DNA of 7,507 bases from assembly GCA_902766655.1 (NCBI GenBank), contig CACXEL010000367.1, forward strand, positions 1-7,507, in the 5' to 3' direction. Below are positions 1-5,498 of the stretch, piece by piece. The first letter of the stretch is position 1, and every line of letters starts with the position of its first letter. Under the pieces are notes generated by a model that saw only the letters and a list, made by a program, of their open reading frames with translations, was not told the DNA's origin and searched no databases. Made by a program: the position numbers and the translations under genes. Origin of the DNA: an uncultured Lachnospiraceae bacterium (GTDB lineage Bacteria; Bacillota; Clostridia; Lachnospirales; Lachnospiraceae).

Positions 1-16
1 AATCTCGGATTTTGAG

Positions 17-52
17 AAAAAAGGACCGTCCCTGCTTCTCAAAGGGCCCTCC
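17..52 (-). terminator. Possible intrinsic terminator after dapL
   Basis: Read on the minus strand, AGGGCC (complement of 45-50) can pair with GGTCCT (complement of 22-27) through one G-U pair, and the second arm runs directly into six U residues (complement of 17-22). It lies about 35 bp past the dapL stop codon, where a terminator is expected. The stem is short and the loop long, and a competing 8-bp inverted repeat (11-18 with 36-43) overlaps it, so the call is tentative. Confidence 0.4.
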
Positions 53-85
53 CTGACCTTCAGCTTTCCTGCTCGTCTCTCATGC

Positions 86-1303
86 TCAGCCCATCTTCCG
101 GATCCGCTCGATGGCCGCCCGGGTATTCTCATGGGACCCGAAAGCTGTCAGCCGGAAGAAATGCTCGCCGCTCGGCCCGAATCCCGATCCAGGGGTGCCG
201 ACGATGTTGGCATTTTCCAGGAGATAGTCGAAAAATTCCCAGGAGGTCATGCCGTCCGGTGTCTTGAGCCAGATGTAAGGGGCGTTCACGCCGCCGTAGA
301 CCGTGTAGCCGGCGGATGTGAGGCCCTCGCGGATCATCGCCGCATTGTTCATATAGTAGGCGACCTGAGCGGCGGTCTGGGCCAGCCCGGCCTCGCTGTA
401 GACGGCCTCGCCCGCCCGCTGGATCACGTAGGGAGCGCCGTTGAACTTGGTCCCGTGGCGGCGGGCCCAGAGGCTGTTGAGGGACACGTCGCCGCACATG
501 AGCTTCTTCGGCACGACCGTGAAGCCCAGCCGGGTCCCGGTGAAGCCGGCGTTCTTGGAGAAGCTCCGAAGCTCGATGGCGCAGCGGTCGGCACCGTCGC
601 ACTCATAGATGGTGTGGGGCATGTCCGGCTCGGCTATGTAGGCCTCGTAGGCCGCATCGTAAATGATGACCGCCCCCACCTGCAGCGCATAGTCGACCCA
701 CCGCTGCAGGGCCTCCTTCGGTATGGTCATGCCTGTCGGGTTGTTGGGGAAGCAGAGATAGATCATGTCTGGCCGCTCCTCCGGCAGGTCCGGCAGGAAT
801 CCGTTCGCCTCCGTGCAGGGCATGTAAATGACGTCACTGTACCGCCCCGTCGCCTGATCAAAGCTGCCGGCCCTTCCGCCCATGACGTTGGTGTCCAGGT
901 AGACCGGGTAGACCGGATCGCAGATGGCCACCCGGTTCCTCTCCGAGAAAATATCCCCGATGTTGCCGGAGTCACTCTTGGCCCCGTCGCTGATGAAGAT
1001 CTCGTCCAGGGCAATATCCACGCCGCGGGCCTTGTAATCATGGTCGCGGATGGCGCTCCGCAGGAACTCGTACCCCAGGTCCGGCGCGTAGCCCCGGAAG
1101 GTCTCCTGCACGGACATCTCGTCCACGGCCTTGTGCATGGCCTCTATGACGGCCGGCGCCAGGGGCAGCGTGACGTCGCCGATGCCCAGGCGGATGATCT
1201 CATTTTCCGGGTGGGCGGCCTGGTAGGCGCGCACCTTGGACGCGATATTTGAGAAAAGGTAGCTTCCCTGGAGCTTCAGGTAGTTCTCGTTGATGCTGAA
1301 CAT
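86..1303 (-). CDS. dapL: LL-diaminopimelate aminotransferase (DapL)
   Basis: This is a PLP-dependent, fold-type I aminotransferase that converts tetrahydrodipicolinate and glutamate directly to LL-diaminopimelate in the cytoplasm. It bypasses the succinylase and acetylase branches of lysine and peptidoglycan precursor synthesis. At 405 residues it has the family's usual length and looks intact. Visible marks are the N-terminal [14 protein letters not shown] block, NNPTG at 187-191, the cofactor-contacting DAAYEAYI at 216-223, the Schiff-base lysine K250 in [16 protein letters not shown], and the carboxylate-binding arginine region near 384 (FFRLTAFG). The ATG at 1303 is supported by a GGAGG ribosome site 9 nt upstream. 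The gene stands alone on the minus strand downstream of the LysR-type remnant and its terminator, with a hairpin in its leader. No other lysine-pathway gene is in view. The family-specific identity is based on recognising the DapL motifs; other class I aminotransferases are less likely. Confidence 0.95.
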   Translation of the reverse strand: MFSINENYLKLQGSYLFSNIASKVRAYQAAHPENEIIRLGIGDVTLPLAPAVIEAMHKAVDEMSVQETFRGYAPDLGYEFLRSAIRDHDYKARGVDIALDEIFISDGAKSDSGNIGDIFSERNRVAICDPVYPVYLDTNVMGGRAGSFDQATGRYSDVIYMPCTEANGFLPDLPEERPDMIYLCFPNNPTGMTIPKEALQRWVDYALQVGAVIIYDAAYEAYIAEPDMPHTIYECDGADRCAIELRSFSKNAGFTGTRLGFTVVPKKLMCGDVSLNSLWARRHGTKFNGAPYVIQRAGEAVYSEAGLAQTAAQVAYYMNNAAMIREGLTSAGYTVYGGVNAPYIWLKTPDGMTSWEFFDYLLENANIVGTPGSGFGPSGEHFFRLTAFGSHENTRAAIERIRKMG

Positions 1304-1329
1304 GTATCATTTCCTCCGTGTTCTGACAT

Positions 1330-1368
1330 AAAAATCCGGCAGGGGCACTCCACCCCTGTCAGCTCCGG
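1330..1368 (-). promoter_or_regulatory. Hairpin with U-run in the dapL leader; attenuator or terminator
   Basis: On the minus strand a stem of CAGGGG with CCCCTG (complements of 1353-1358 and 1340-1345, 7-nt loop) is flanked by outer CCGG/CCGG arms (1336-1339 and 1365-1368) with a 6-nt bulge. It is followed after one A by five U residues (complement of 1330-1334). This is the shape of an intrinsic terminator, but it lies only about 27-65 nt before the dapL start codon. It is therefore either an attenuator inside the dapL leader or a second terminator for upstream transcription. I could not match it to a known riboswitch or T-box. Confidence 0.4.
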
Positions 1369-1424
1369 CGGCACCGCCTGCATCTCATGCGCAGCAGAAA
1401 TCCGGCATATACGGCCGCCGGGAT

Positions 1425-1467
1425 TAAAAAAGGGCGCTCTGAAGACACAGCCTTCAAAGCGCCCTTG
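1425..1467 (-). terminator. Intrinsic terminator of the LysR-type remnant
   Basis: A 15-bp stem (1430-1444 with 1452-1466) with a 7-nt loop is fully paired on the minus strand if one G-U pair is allowed, and is followed there by a run of six U residues (complement of 1426-1431). On the plus strand the same position is a C-A mismatch and the downstream T content is poorer, so the minus strand is the likely working direction. The stop codon of the LysR-type fragment falls inside one arm of the stem. Confidence 0.85.
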
Positions 1468-1660
1468 CTTTGTATCTTTTTACCATATTTTTCCGCCGAT
1501 GTCCAGTCAAAAAGTCAGGCCGCCGGACCCCCTCCTCCTTCTCGAGGGCAGAGAGCTGCCGGCTCAGCGTCGGCTGGGTGATGTGGAGCAGTTCTGCCGC
1601 CCTGGTTATATTTTCCTCGTTGGCCACCGTCAAAAAATACCGCAGCACCCTGACGTCCAT
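1454..1660 (-). pseudogene. Truncated LysR-type regulator (DNA-binding domain only)
   Basis: The first 46 or so of 68 residues are a textbook LysR-type N-terminus: MDVRVLRYFLTVANEENITR, then a helix-turn-helix with AAELLHITQPTLSRQLSALE. Full LysR-type regulators are about 300 residues, with a C-terminal effector-binding domain. Here the protein leaves the family pattern after LEKEEGV, and the last codons run into a transcription terminator stem. The start is well supported: the ATG at 1660 has GGAGG 7-8 nt upstream. The layout, divergent from the pyridoxal kinase gene, is the classic one for a LysR regulator and its target. The most likely reading is a gene that lost its effector domain by deletion between codon ~50 and the 3' end, leaving its own start and terminator joined. 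It could still be translated as a small wHTH protein, but without the C-terminal half it would lack the usual dimer and ligand functions. Confidence 0.65.
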
Positions 1661-1690
1661 CTCTCTCCTCCGTCTGAAAATGAAACCCCT

Positions 1691-1726
1691 CCCACATCTG
1701 ACCTTATAAAAATATCAAAATGTGGG
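1691..1726. promoter_or_regulatory. Inverted repeat in the divergent promoter region
   Basis: CCCACAT at 1691-1697 is matched exactly by ATGTGGG at 1720-1726, with a 22-bp AT-rich spacer, in the region shared by the LysR-type remnant and the kinase gene. It could be a regulator binding site. With only 7-bp arms and a long spacer, this is a positional inference. Confidence 0.3.
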
Positions 1727-1750
1727 TATTTATATATGTCCAAAAATACC
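1725..1750. promoter_or_regulatory. Candidate operator overlapping the kinase promoter
   Basis: GGTATTT (1725-1731) and AAATACC (1744-1750) are perfect inverted copies with a 12-bp spacer. The left arm overlaps the proposed -35 box and the right arm abuts the -10 box of the plus-strand promoter. The size and place fit a regulator site, with the divergent LysR-type protein or its lost full-length form as the obvious candidate ligand. No binding consensus was recognised. Confidence 0.4.
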
Positions 1751-1756
1751 TATAAT
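1729..1756 (+). promoter_or_regulatory. Sigma-70-type promoter for the pyridoxal kinase gene
   Basis: A perfect TATAAT lies at 1751-1756. The best partner is TTTATA at 1729-1734 (4 of 6 to TTGACA) with a 16-bp spacer. This would give a leader of roughly 40 nt before the start codon at 1803. The weak -35 box would fit activator-dependent expression. Confidence 0.55.
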
Positions 1757-1802
1757 GCCTTGTAAGGACAAAGCAACACCTACATATGAAAGGATTATTC
1801 AA

Positions 1803-2651
1803 ATGAAGCGAATTTTAACCATTCAGGACGTCTCCTGCCTCGGCAAGTGCTCCCTCACAGTGGCCCTCCCGCTCCTTTCAGCCATGGGGATCGAGACCGT
1901 CATCCTCCCCACGGCCGTCCTCAGCACCCACACCATGTTCAAGAACTTCACCTGCAAGGACCTCTCCGACCAGATCGAGCCCATCGCCGCCCACTGGAAG
2001 AGCGAGAACGTCACCTTCGACGCCATCTACACCGGCTACCTGGGCACGGAGGAGGAGATCGAGACCGTGAAGAAGCTGATCAAGGACTTCCGGACCGACG
2101 ACACCCTGGTCTTCATCGACCCCGCCATGGGCGACAACGGCAGGCTCTACCCGGCCTTCAACGAGGCCTATGCCGCCAGAAATGCCACCCTCTGCGGCAT
2201 AGGCGACATGATCGTCCCCAACATTACCGAAGCCTGCTTCATGACCGGCACAGAATACCGCGAGACCTATGACGAAGCCTACGTCCGCGATCTGCTTCAG
2301 AAGCTTCTAGCCCTTGGGGCAAAGTCTGCCACCCTGACCGGCGTCTCCCTCTCCGATGGCAAGACCGGCGTCATGGGACTCGAGGCAGAGACCGGCCGTT
2401 ATTTCAGCTACCAGAACGATAAGATCCCGACAGCCTACCACGGCACCGGCGATATCTTCTCGAGCGTGGCCGTCGGCGCCTACCTGAACAATCTCTCCTG
2501 GGACGAAGCCATGAAGATCGCCGCCGACTACACGGCCCACACCATTGAAAAGACCATGGAGGACCCGGCTGACCCCTGGTACGGCGTCAACTTCGAGGAG
2601 ACGATTCCCGAGCTGGTGGACACCCTCCGCGCCGCCAAAGCCGGAAAATGA
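1803..2651 (+). CDS. Pyridoxal/pyridoxamine kinase (PdxY/PdxK family, ribokinase fold)
   Basis: This cytoplasmic kinase phosphorylates vitamin B6 vitamers (pyridoxal, pyridoxamine or pyridoxine) with ATP, in the salvage route to PLP. The 282-residue product is of normal family length. It starts with the typical QDVSCLGKCSLTVALPLLSA block (residues 8-27). It continues with AVLSTHT (38-44), DPAMGDNGRLY (106-116), PNITEACFMTG (139-149), and the ribokinase-type anion hole and catalytic base GTGD (214-217, D217). The chosen ATG at 1803 begins exactly where family homology begins and follows an AAAGGA site; an in-frame ATG at 1722 would add 27 unrelated residues and lies upstream of the likely -10 box. 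The gene is monocistronic, divergent from a LysR-type remnant and convergent with a MarR gene. Which vitamer is preferred cannot be read from the sequence, so no symbol is given. PLP-dependent DapL and SufS are encoded nearby, but that is probably coincidence. Confidence 0.9.
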   Translation: MKRILTIQDVSCLGKCSLTVALPLLSAMGIETVILPTAVLSTHTMFKNFTCKDLSDQIEPIAAHWKSENVTFDAIYTGYLGTEEEIETVKKLIKDFRTDDTLVFIDPAMGDNGRLYPAFNEAYAARNATLCGIGDMIVPNITEACFMTGTEYRETYDEAYVRDLLQKLLALGAKSATLTGVSLSDGKTGVMGLEAETGRYFSYQNDKIPTAYHGTGDIFSSVAVGAYLNNLSWDEAMKIAADYTAHTIEKTMEDPADPWYGVNFEETIPELVDTLRAAKAGK

Positions 2652-2770
2652 AGACCTGTGCAAAGTCTCTTACCTGATCGTGACCGGCCGGAGAAGACAG
2701 GTCCCTGACCGCCCTCCGCTTTGTACCGATTCCGGCGCCCAGCCGCCATAAGACCGGCTTTCACGTAAAA

Positions 2771-2817
2771 AACAATCGCCCGCAGCGGCCGCCAGGCCAA
2801 CGCGGGCGATTTTGTTG
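2771..2817. terminator. Bidirectional terminator between convergent genes
   Basis: A 10-bp perfect stem, AATCGCCCGC (2774-2783) with GCGGGCGATT (2802-2811), encloses an 18-nt loop that can itself fold through GGCC pairs. On the plus strand the stem leads into TTTTGTTGT. On the minus strand it leads into TTGTTTTTT. It ends the kinase gene on one side and the MarR gene, whose stop codon is only 10 bp away, on the other. Confidence 0.85.
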
Positions 2818-2820
2818 TCT

Positions 2821-3297
2821 TCAATCTCTTTTCCGCTTGCGGTAGGAGGGAATCTCAGGCATGAGTTCATTGGAAATGAGGCTCAACATGGTCGAGAGCT
2901 GCGCGGCCTCCTCCGGGCTCAGCCTGTCGTTCAGCCTCCCCAGAACAGTCTGAAGATAGCGCTCCCCCGAGCCCTTCTCCTCCCTATATCGGTCTGTCAC
3001 CTCCAGAAAATACTCCCGCTTGTCCCGGACGGACCGGATCTTGCGCAGGTATCCCTTGCGGATCAGCGAGTTGACCTTATAGGCCGCGTTCGGCTGAGAA
3101 ATCCCGATATATGTAGCAAATTCGTTGATGGTCGGCCGTTCCATGGCGCTGATCACTTCCATGCACAGATTTTCCACTGTCGTAAGACTTTTCTCCTCTT
3201 CTCCGTGCCCTCCAAAAACGTCCCTGCAGATTTGAAGCTTGAATTTGGTATAGACCTCAATAAAACTCCTCGACACCTCTGTTTCTGTCTCGTTCAT
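2821..3297 (-). CDS. MarR-family transcriptional regulator
   Basis: This 158-residue winged-helix protein has MarR family size and layout: N-terminal dimerisation helices, a helix-turn-helix at about 57-82 (TINEFATYIGISQPNAAYKV), a wing with the family's charged RDKR at 91-94 followed by YFLEVTDRY, and a C-terminal dimerisation helix (LSPEEAAQLSTML). Such proteins bind short palindromes as dimers and usually repress until a ligand or oxidant releases them. I chose the ATG at 3297 because AGGA lies about 8 nt before it. The upstream in-frame ATG at 3306 has its AGG directly adjacent, and the one at 3375 lies inside the promoter. Two dyads cover the promoter, so autorepression is likely. No divergent or co-transcribed target gene is present; the nearest gene is the acyl carrier protein gene, so a role in lipid metabolism like FabT is possible but unsupported. 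The ligand is unknown. Confidence 0.85.
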   Translation of the reverse strand: MNETETEVSRSFIEVYTKFKLQICRDVFGGHGEEEKSLTTVENLCMEVISAMERPTINEFATYIGISQPNAAYKVNSLIRKGYLRKIRSVRDKREYFLEVTDRYREEKGSGERYLQTVLGRLNDRLSPEEAAQLSTMLSLISNELMPEIPSYRKRKRD

Positions 3298-3337
3298 GTC
3301 TGTCATCCTGTCTGTAAGTATTCTGCCTGAAACTATC

Positions 3338-3373
3338 GGTATTGCGATACGGAATCGTATTAAGCAATATACC
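3338..3373. promoter_or_regulatory. Nested dyad over the MarR promoter and leader (candidate operator 1)
   Basis: ATACG (3347-3351) and CGTAT (3356-3360) flank a GAAT core. Outside them, TATTGC (3340-3345) is mirrored by GCAATA (3364-3369), and GGTATTGC by GCAATA-t-ACC with a single extra base. The right side overlaps the proposed -10 box (3366-3371) of the MarR gene. A repressor bound here would block its own transcription. Confidence 0.5.
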
Positions 3374-3394
3374 ACATTTATTCTAAATGTACAA
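3366..3394 (-). promoter_or_regulatory. Promoter of the MarR gene
   Basis: On the minus strand TATATT (complement of 3366-3371, 5 of 6 to TATAAT) lies 17 bp from TTGTAC (complement of 3389-3394), a weak -35 box. An A/T-rich stretch precedes it. Transcription would start near 3358, giving a leader of about 60 nt before the ATG at 3297. Confidence 0.5.
3374..3390. promoter_or_regulatory. 17-bp palindrome in the MarR promoter spacer (candidate operator 2)
   Basis: ACATTTA (3374-3380) and TAAATGT (3384-3390) are exact inverted copies around TTC. The element fills the spacer between the -35 and -10 boxes. Both length and position are typical of operators for MarR dimers. Assignment to this MarR protein is inference. 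Confidence 0.55.
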
Positions 3395-3446
3395 CCAATT
3401 TGTCCCTTTAATTGATTTTTTATGCTTTTTTCATCACAGCACCTCC

Positions 3447-3477
3447 GCCGCCGGGACTGGAGCAGATGCCCGGCGGC
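3447..3477. repeat. GC-rich inverted repeat in a gene-free stretch
   Basis: GCCGCCGGG (3447-3455) and CCCGGCGGC (3469-3477) form a perfect 9-bp stem with a 13-nt loop. No U-run follows on either strand, so it is not an intrinsic terminator. On the minus strand it sits directly before a GGAGGT ribosome-site-like sequence and a four-codon frame (ATG at 3434, TAA ending at 3420). Function unknown. Confidence 0.45.
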
Positions 3478-3520
3478 CGATTCAAGGAGTAATCTGTGTG
3501 CCGGGCTGCTCCCGTAAAAT

Positions 3521-3551
3521 AAAAAGAGACCCGACTGGCGGGTCTCTTTTT
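3521..3551. terminator. Strong bidirectional terminator after the acyl carrier protein gene
   Basis: A perfect 12-bp stem, AAAAAGAGACCC (3521-3532) with GGGTCTCTTTTT (3540-3551), has a 7-nt loop. On the minus strand the stem ends in UUUUUAUUUU, only 4 bp past the stop codon of the carrier protein gene, so it is the likely end of the suf-acp transcript. On the plus strand it also ends in five U residues and could terminate a plus-strand transcript. Confidence 0.9.
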
Positions 3552-3555
3552 CTGT

Positions 3556-3780
3556 TCAGTGGCTGTCGATATACTCCACAATGCTGCCGACGGTCGTAAA
3601 GGAAGTCAGCTCCTCGTCCGCGACGTTCATGCCGTACTCTTCCTCGAGCGCCATCACAAGCTCCATGACATCCAGGGAGTCCACTCTCAGATCCCGGATC
3701 AGGTCGGCTTCCATGGTGATGGACTCCTCCTTGATATTCAGCGTCTCAGCCATGATCTTCTTCACTTTTTCAAACGTCAT
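3556..3780 (-). CDS. acpP: Acyl carrier protein
   Basis: This 74-residue protein is a complete acyl carrier protein. It carries growing acyl chains on a phosphopantetheine arm during fatty acid synthesis in the cytoplasm. The attachment site is Ser35 in the motif DLRVDSLDVMEL, flanked by the acidic helix II (VMALEEEYGMNV) that docks partner enzymes. The C-terminal ELTSFTTVGSIVEYI is also typical. The DLRVDSL wording differs slightly from the common DLGADSL. The ATG at 3780 has GAGG 8 nt upstream and starts at the usual family start; the in-frame ATG at 3855 would add 25 unrelated residues overlapping sufU. The gene lies 64 bp after sufU on the same strand with no terminator visible between, so co-transcription with the suf operon is likely. 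No fatty acid synthesis gene is adjacent. It may be the housekeeping carrier protein or a second copy dedicated to another pathway; the sequence does not decide. Confidence 0.9.
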   Translation of the reverse strand: MTFEKVKKIMAETLNIKEESITMEADLIRDLRVDSLDVMELVMALEEEYGMNVADEELTSFTTVGSIVEYIDSH

Positions 3781-3844
3781 ATTCTTTACCTCACTCAAGA
3801 TGAAAATACCTGTTCCATCTGGTAAGAAGATACATGTCCCTGTC

Positions 3845-4285
3845 TCATTTGTCAAGGGCTTTCAGGTCCGCCAGGATGTTGTCCAGGGTGTGCCAGCCGA
3901 GGACCGCGCACTTGACCCGGGCAGGCATGTGGGAGATATCCTGCAGGGCCGCGGCCTCCTCCAGCCGCTCCAGCTCCTCCCCGGTGACCTTGTCGCGGAC
4001 CATCTTGAGGAAGAGCCCGGACAGAGCCTCCGCCTCCTCCACCGGACGCCCGATGATGAGGTCCAGCATGATGTCGGCCGAAGCCTGGGAGACGGCACAG
4101 CCGTCGCCCGTGTAGGCGCCGTCCTCGATCACGCCGTCCTCCACCTTAAGGCGGAGCGTGATATCGTCGCCGCAGCTGGGGTTGACCCCCCGGAGGACAT
4201 AGTTGGCCTCCGGCAGGTCGTGCTTGTTGCCGGGCCGCAGATTGTGGTCCGTCAGGATCTGGTTGTAAAAGCTCTTAATCATCAT
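3845..4285 (-). CDS. sufU: SufU, zinc-dependent sulfurtransferase for Fe-S assembly
   Basis: SufU accepts persulfide sulfur from SufS by a zinc-ligand swap and delivers it to the SufBCD scaffold. The 146-residue product has the U-type fold and all expected zinc ligands: C38 and D40 in NPSCGDDI, C63 in GDGCAVSQAS, and C126 in ARVKCAVLGW. The insert between the second and third cysteine (about residues 78-118, rich in Glu and Leu) is the feature that separates SufU from the scaffold IscU. IscU also has a conserved histidine near the last cysteine that SufU lacks; here the residue before C126 is lysine. The ATG at 4285 has AAGGAGG 7 nt upstream and overlaps the end of sufS by 11 nt, which suggests translational coupling. 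A second ATG follows immediately. Confidence 0.95.
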   Translation of the reverse strand: MMIKSFYNQILTDHNLRPGNKHDLPEANYVLRGVNPSCGDDITLRLKVEDGVIEDGAYTGDGCAVSQASADIMLDLIIGRPVEEAEALSGLFLKMVRDKVTGEELERLEEAAALQDISHMPARVKCAVLGWHTLDNILADLKALDK

Positions 4286-5498
4286 AGCCCATCCTCCTTC
4301 TGACGGTCATGAGGGCCTCCGCCAGGCGGTCGATCTCCGCCTCCGTGTTGTAAAAGGCAAGGCTGGCCCTGACCGTCGACGGGGTGCCCAGGAACTGCAT
4401 GAGGGGCTGGGCGCAGTGGTGGCCGGCCCGGATATCCACGCCCTCCTCGTCCAGGATCGCGGCGATATCGTGGGGATGGACGCCGTCGATCGTGAAGGTG
4501 AAGATGCCGTGGTGGTCCTCCGCCTTCTCCGCCCCCAGGAGTCTCAGGTGGGGGACCTGACAGAGGCGCTCCATGGCGTACTCACTGAGCGCCTTCTCCC
4601 GCTCCTCTATAAAATGAAAACCGATCTTCCCGTAATAGCGGATGGCAGCCGCCAGCCCGACGGCTCCCCCGACGTTGACCGTGCCCGCCTCGAAGCGGTG
4701 AGGCAGCTCCGCATAGGTGGCGCTCTCCCGGGTCACGTACTCGATCATCTCCCCGCCGTAGAGGAAGGGAGGGAGCTTCTCAAGGACCGCCTCCCGGCCG
4801 TAGAGCACGCCGATCCCCATGGGGGCCAGCATCTTGTGGCCGGAGAAGGCCAGGAAATCCACGCCCAGGTCCTGCACGTTCACGGGAATGTGCGGCACGC
4901 TCTGAGCGCCGTCGGCCACAAAAACAGCCCCGCGGCTGTGGGCCAGGGCCGCAAAGGTCCTGATGTCATTTTTGACCCCCAGCACGTTGGAAATGTGGGT
5001 CATGGCCACGATCCTCGTCCGGTCGGTCAGACAGCTGCGGAAATTTTCTTCAGTAATGAGGCCATGGCTGTCGCACTCGATGAAGCGGAGGACAGCGCCG
5101 TGCCGCCGGGCGGCCTGCTGCCAGGGCAGGAGGTCCGAGTGGTGCTCCATGACCGTGATGAGGATCTCGTCTCCCTCCTTCAGAAAGGCCTCCGAGAGGC
5201 AGAAGGCGACCAGATTGAGGCTCTCCGAGGCGTTCCGGGTGAAGATGATCTCCCGCTCGGAGGCGGCGCCTATAAAGTCGCGTACGGCCTGACGGGCGAA
5301 CTCGTAGGCCTCCGTGGCCCGGACGCTCAGGTCGTAGAGGCCCCGGAGGGGGTTGGCATTTTCCAGTTCGTAGTAGTCGCGGACGGCATCCATGACCTCC
5401 CTGGGCTTCTGGGTCGTGGCGGCGTTGTCCAGGTAGGCGATCTCCGGATTATTCACAAGGAGCGGAAAATCCTCCCGGAGCCAGGCGATATCAGTCAT
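4275..5498 (-). CDS. sufS: SufS, group II cysteine desulfurase
   Basis: SufS is a PLP enzyme that takes sulfur from L-cysteine, giving alanine and an enzyme-bound persulfide for SufU. The 407-residue product is full length. It shows AYLDNAATTQKP (21-32), the cofactor-stacking histidine region EHHSDLLPW (118-126), VADGAQS (194-200), the Schiff-base K222 in FSGHKMLAPMGIG, AGTVNVGG (271-278), and the persulfide-forming C362 in RAGHHCAQP. This short-loop RAGHHCAQP form is the group II signature. ANPLRGLYDLS (48-58) departs from the more common ANVHRGVHTLS, so the lineage has its own variant. The ATG at 5498 has AAGGAGG 6 nt upstream and overlaps the sufD stop by 8 nt (ATGACTGA). A longer in-frame start at 5573 would add 25 residues inside sufD and is unlikely. 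Position between sufD and sufU confirms the role. Confidence 0.96.
   Translation of the reverse strand: MTDIAWLREDFPLLVNNPEIAYLDNAATTQKPREVMDAVRDYYELENANPLRGLYDLSVRATEAYEFARQAVRDFIGAASEREIIFTRNASESLNLVAFCLSEAFLKEGDEILITVMEHHSDLLPWQQAARRHGAVLRFIECDSHGLITEENFRSCLTDRTRIVAMTHISNVLGVKNDIRTFAALAHSRGAVFVADGAQSVPHIPVNVQDLGVDFLAFSGHKMLAPMGIGVLYGREAVLEKLPPFLYGGEMIEYVTRESATYAELPHRFEAGTVNVGGAVGLAAAIRYYGKIGFHFIEEREKALSEYAMERLCQVPHLRLLGAEKAEDHHGIFTFTIDGVHPHDIAAILDEEGVDIRAGHHCAQPLMQFLGTPSTVRASLAFYNTEAEIDRLAEALMTVRRRMGYDD

Noticed and set aside
11..43. Inverted repeat TTTGAGAA / TTCTCAAA at the left edge
   Set aside because: Exact 8-bp arms are present (11-18 and 36-43), but the window edge cuts off the context and the repeat competes with the more terminator-like pairing. 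I cannot assign it a role.
131..1252. 373-codon open frame on the plus strand opposite dapL
   Set aside because: It is the antisense of an intact aminotransferase gene. Long open antisense frames are common in GC-rich DNA, and the translation resembles no protein family I know.
1722..1802. Longer start for the pyridoxal kinase at 1722
   Set aside because: It would add 27 residues with no family match, lies before the TATAAT box, and lacks a ribosome site. The ATG at 1803 fits the family start.
2653..2703. GACCTGT / ACAGGTC inverted repeat after the kinase gene
   Set aside because: The arms are 7 bp with a 37-bp spacer and no U-run, and a better terminator follows at 2771-2817. Likely chance.
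3581..4303. 240-codon plus-strand frame across the carrier protein and sufU genes
   Set aside because: It runs antisense through two well-identified genes and has no ribosome site or family resemblance.
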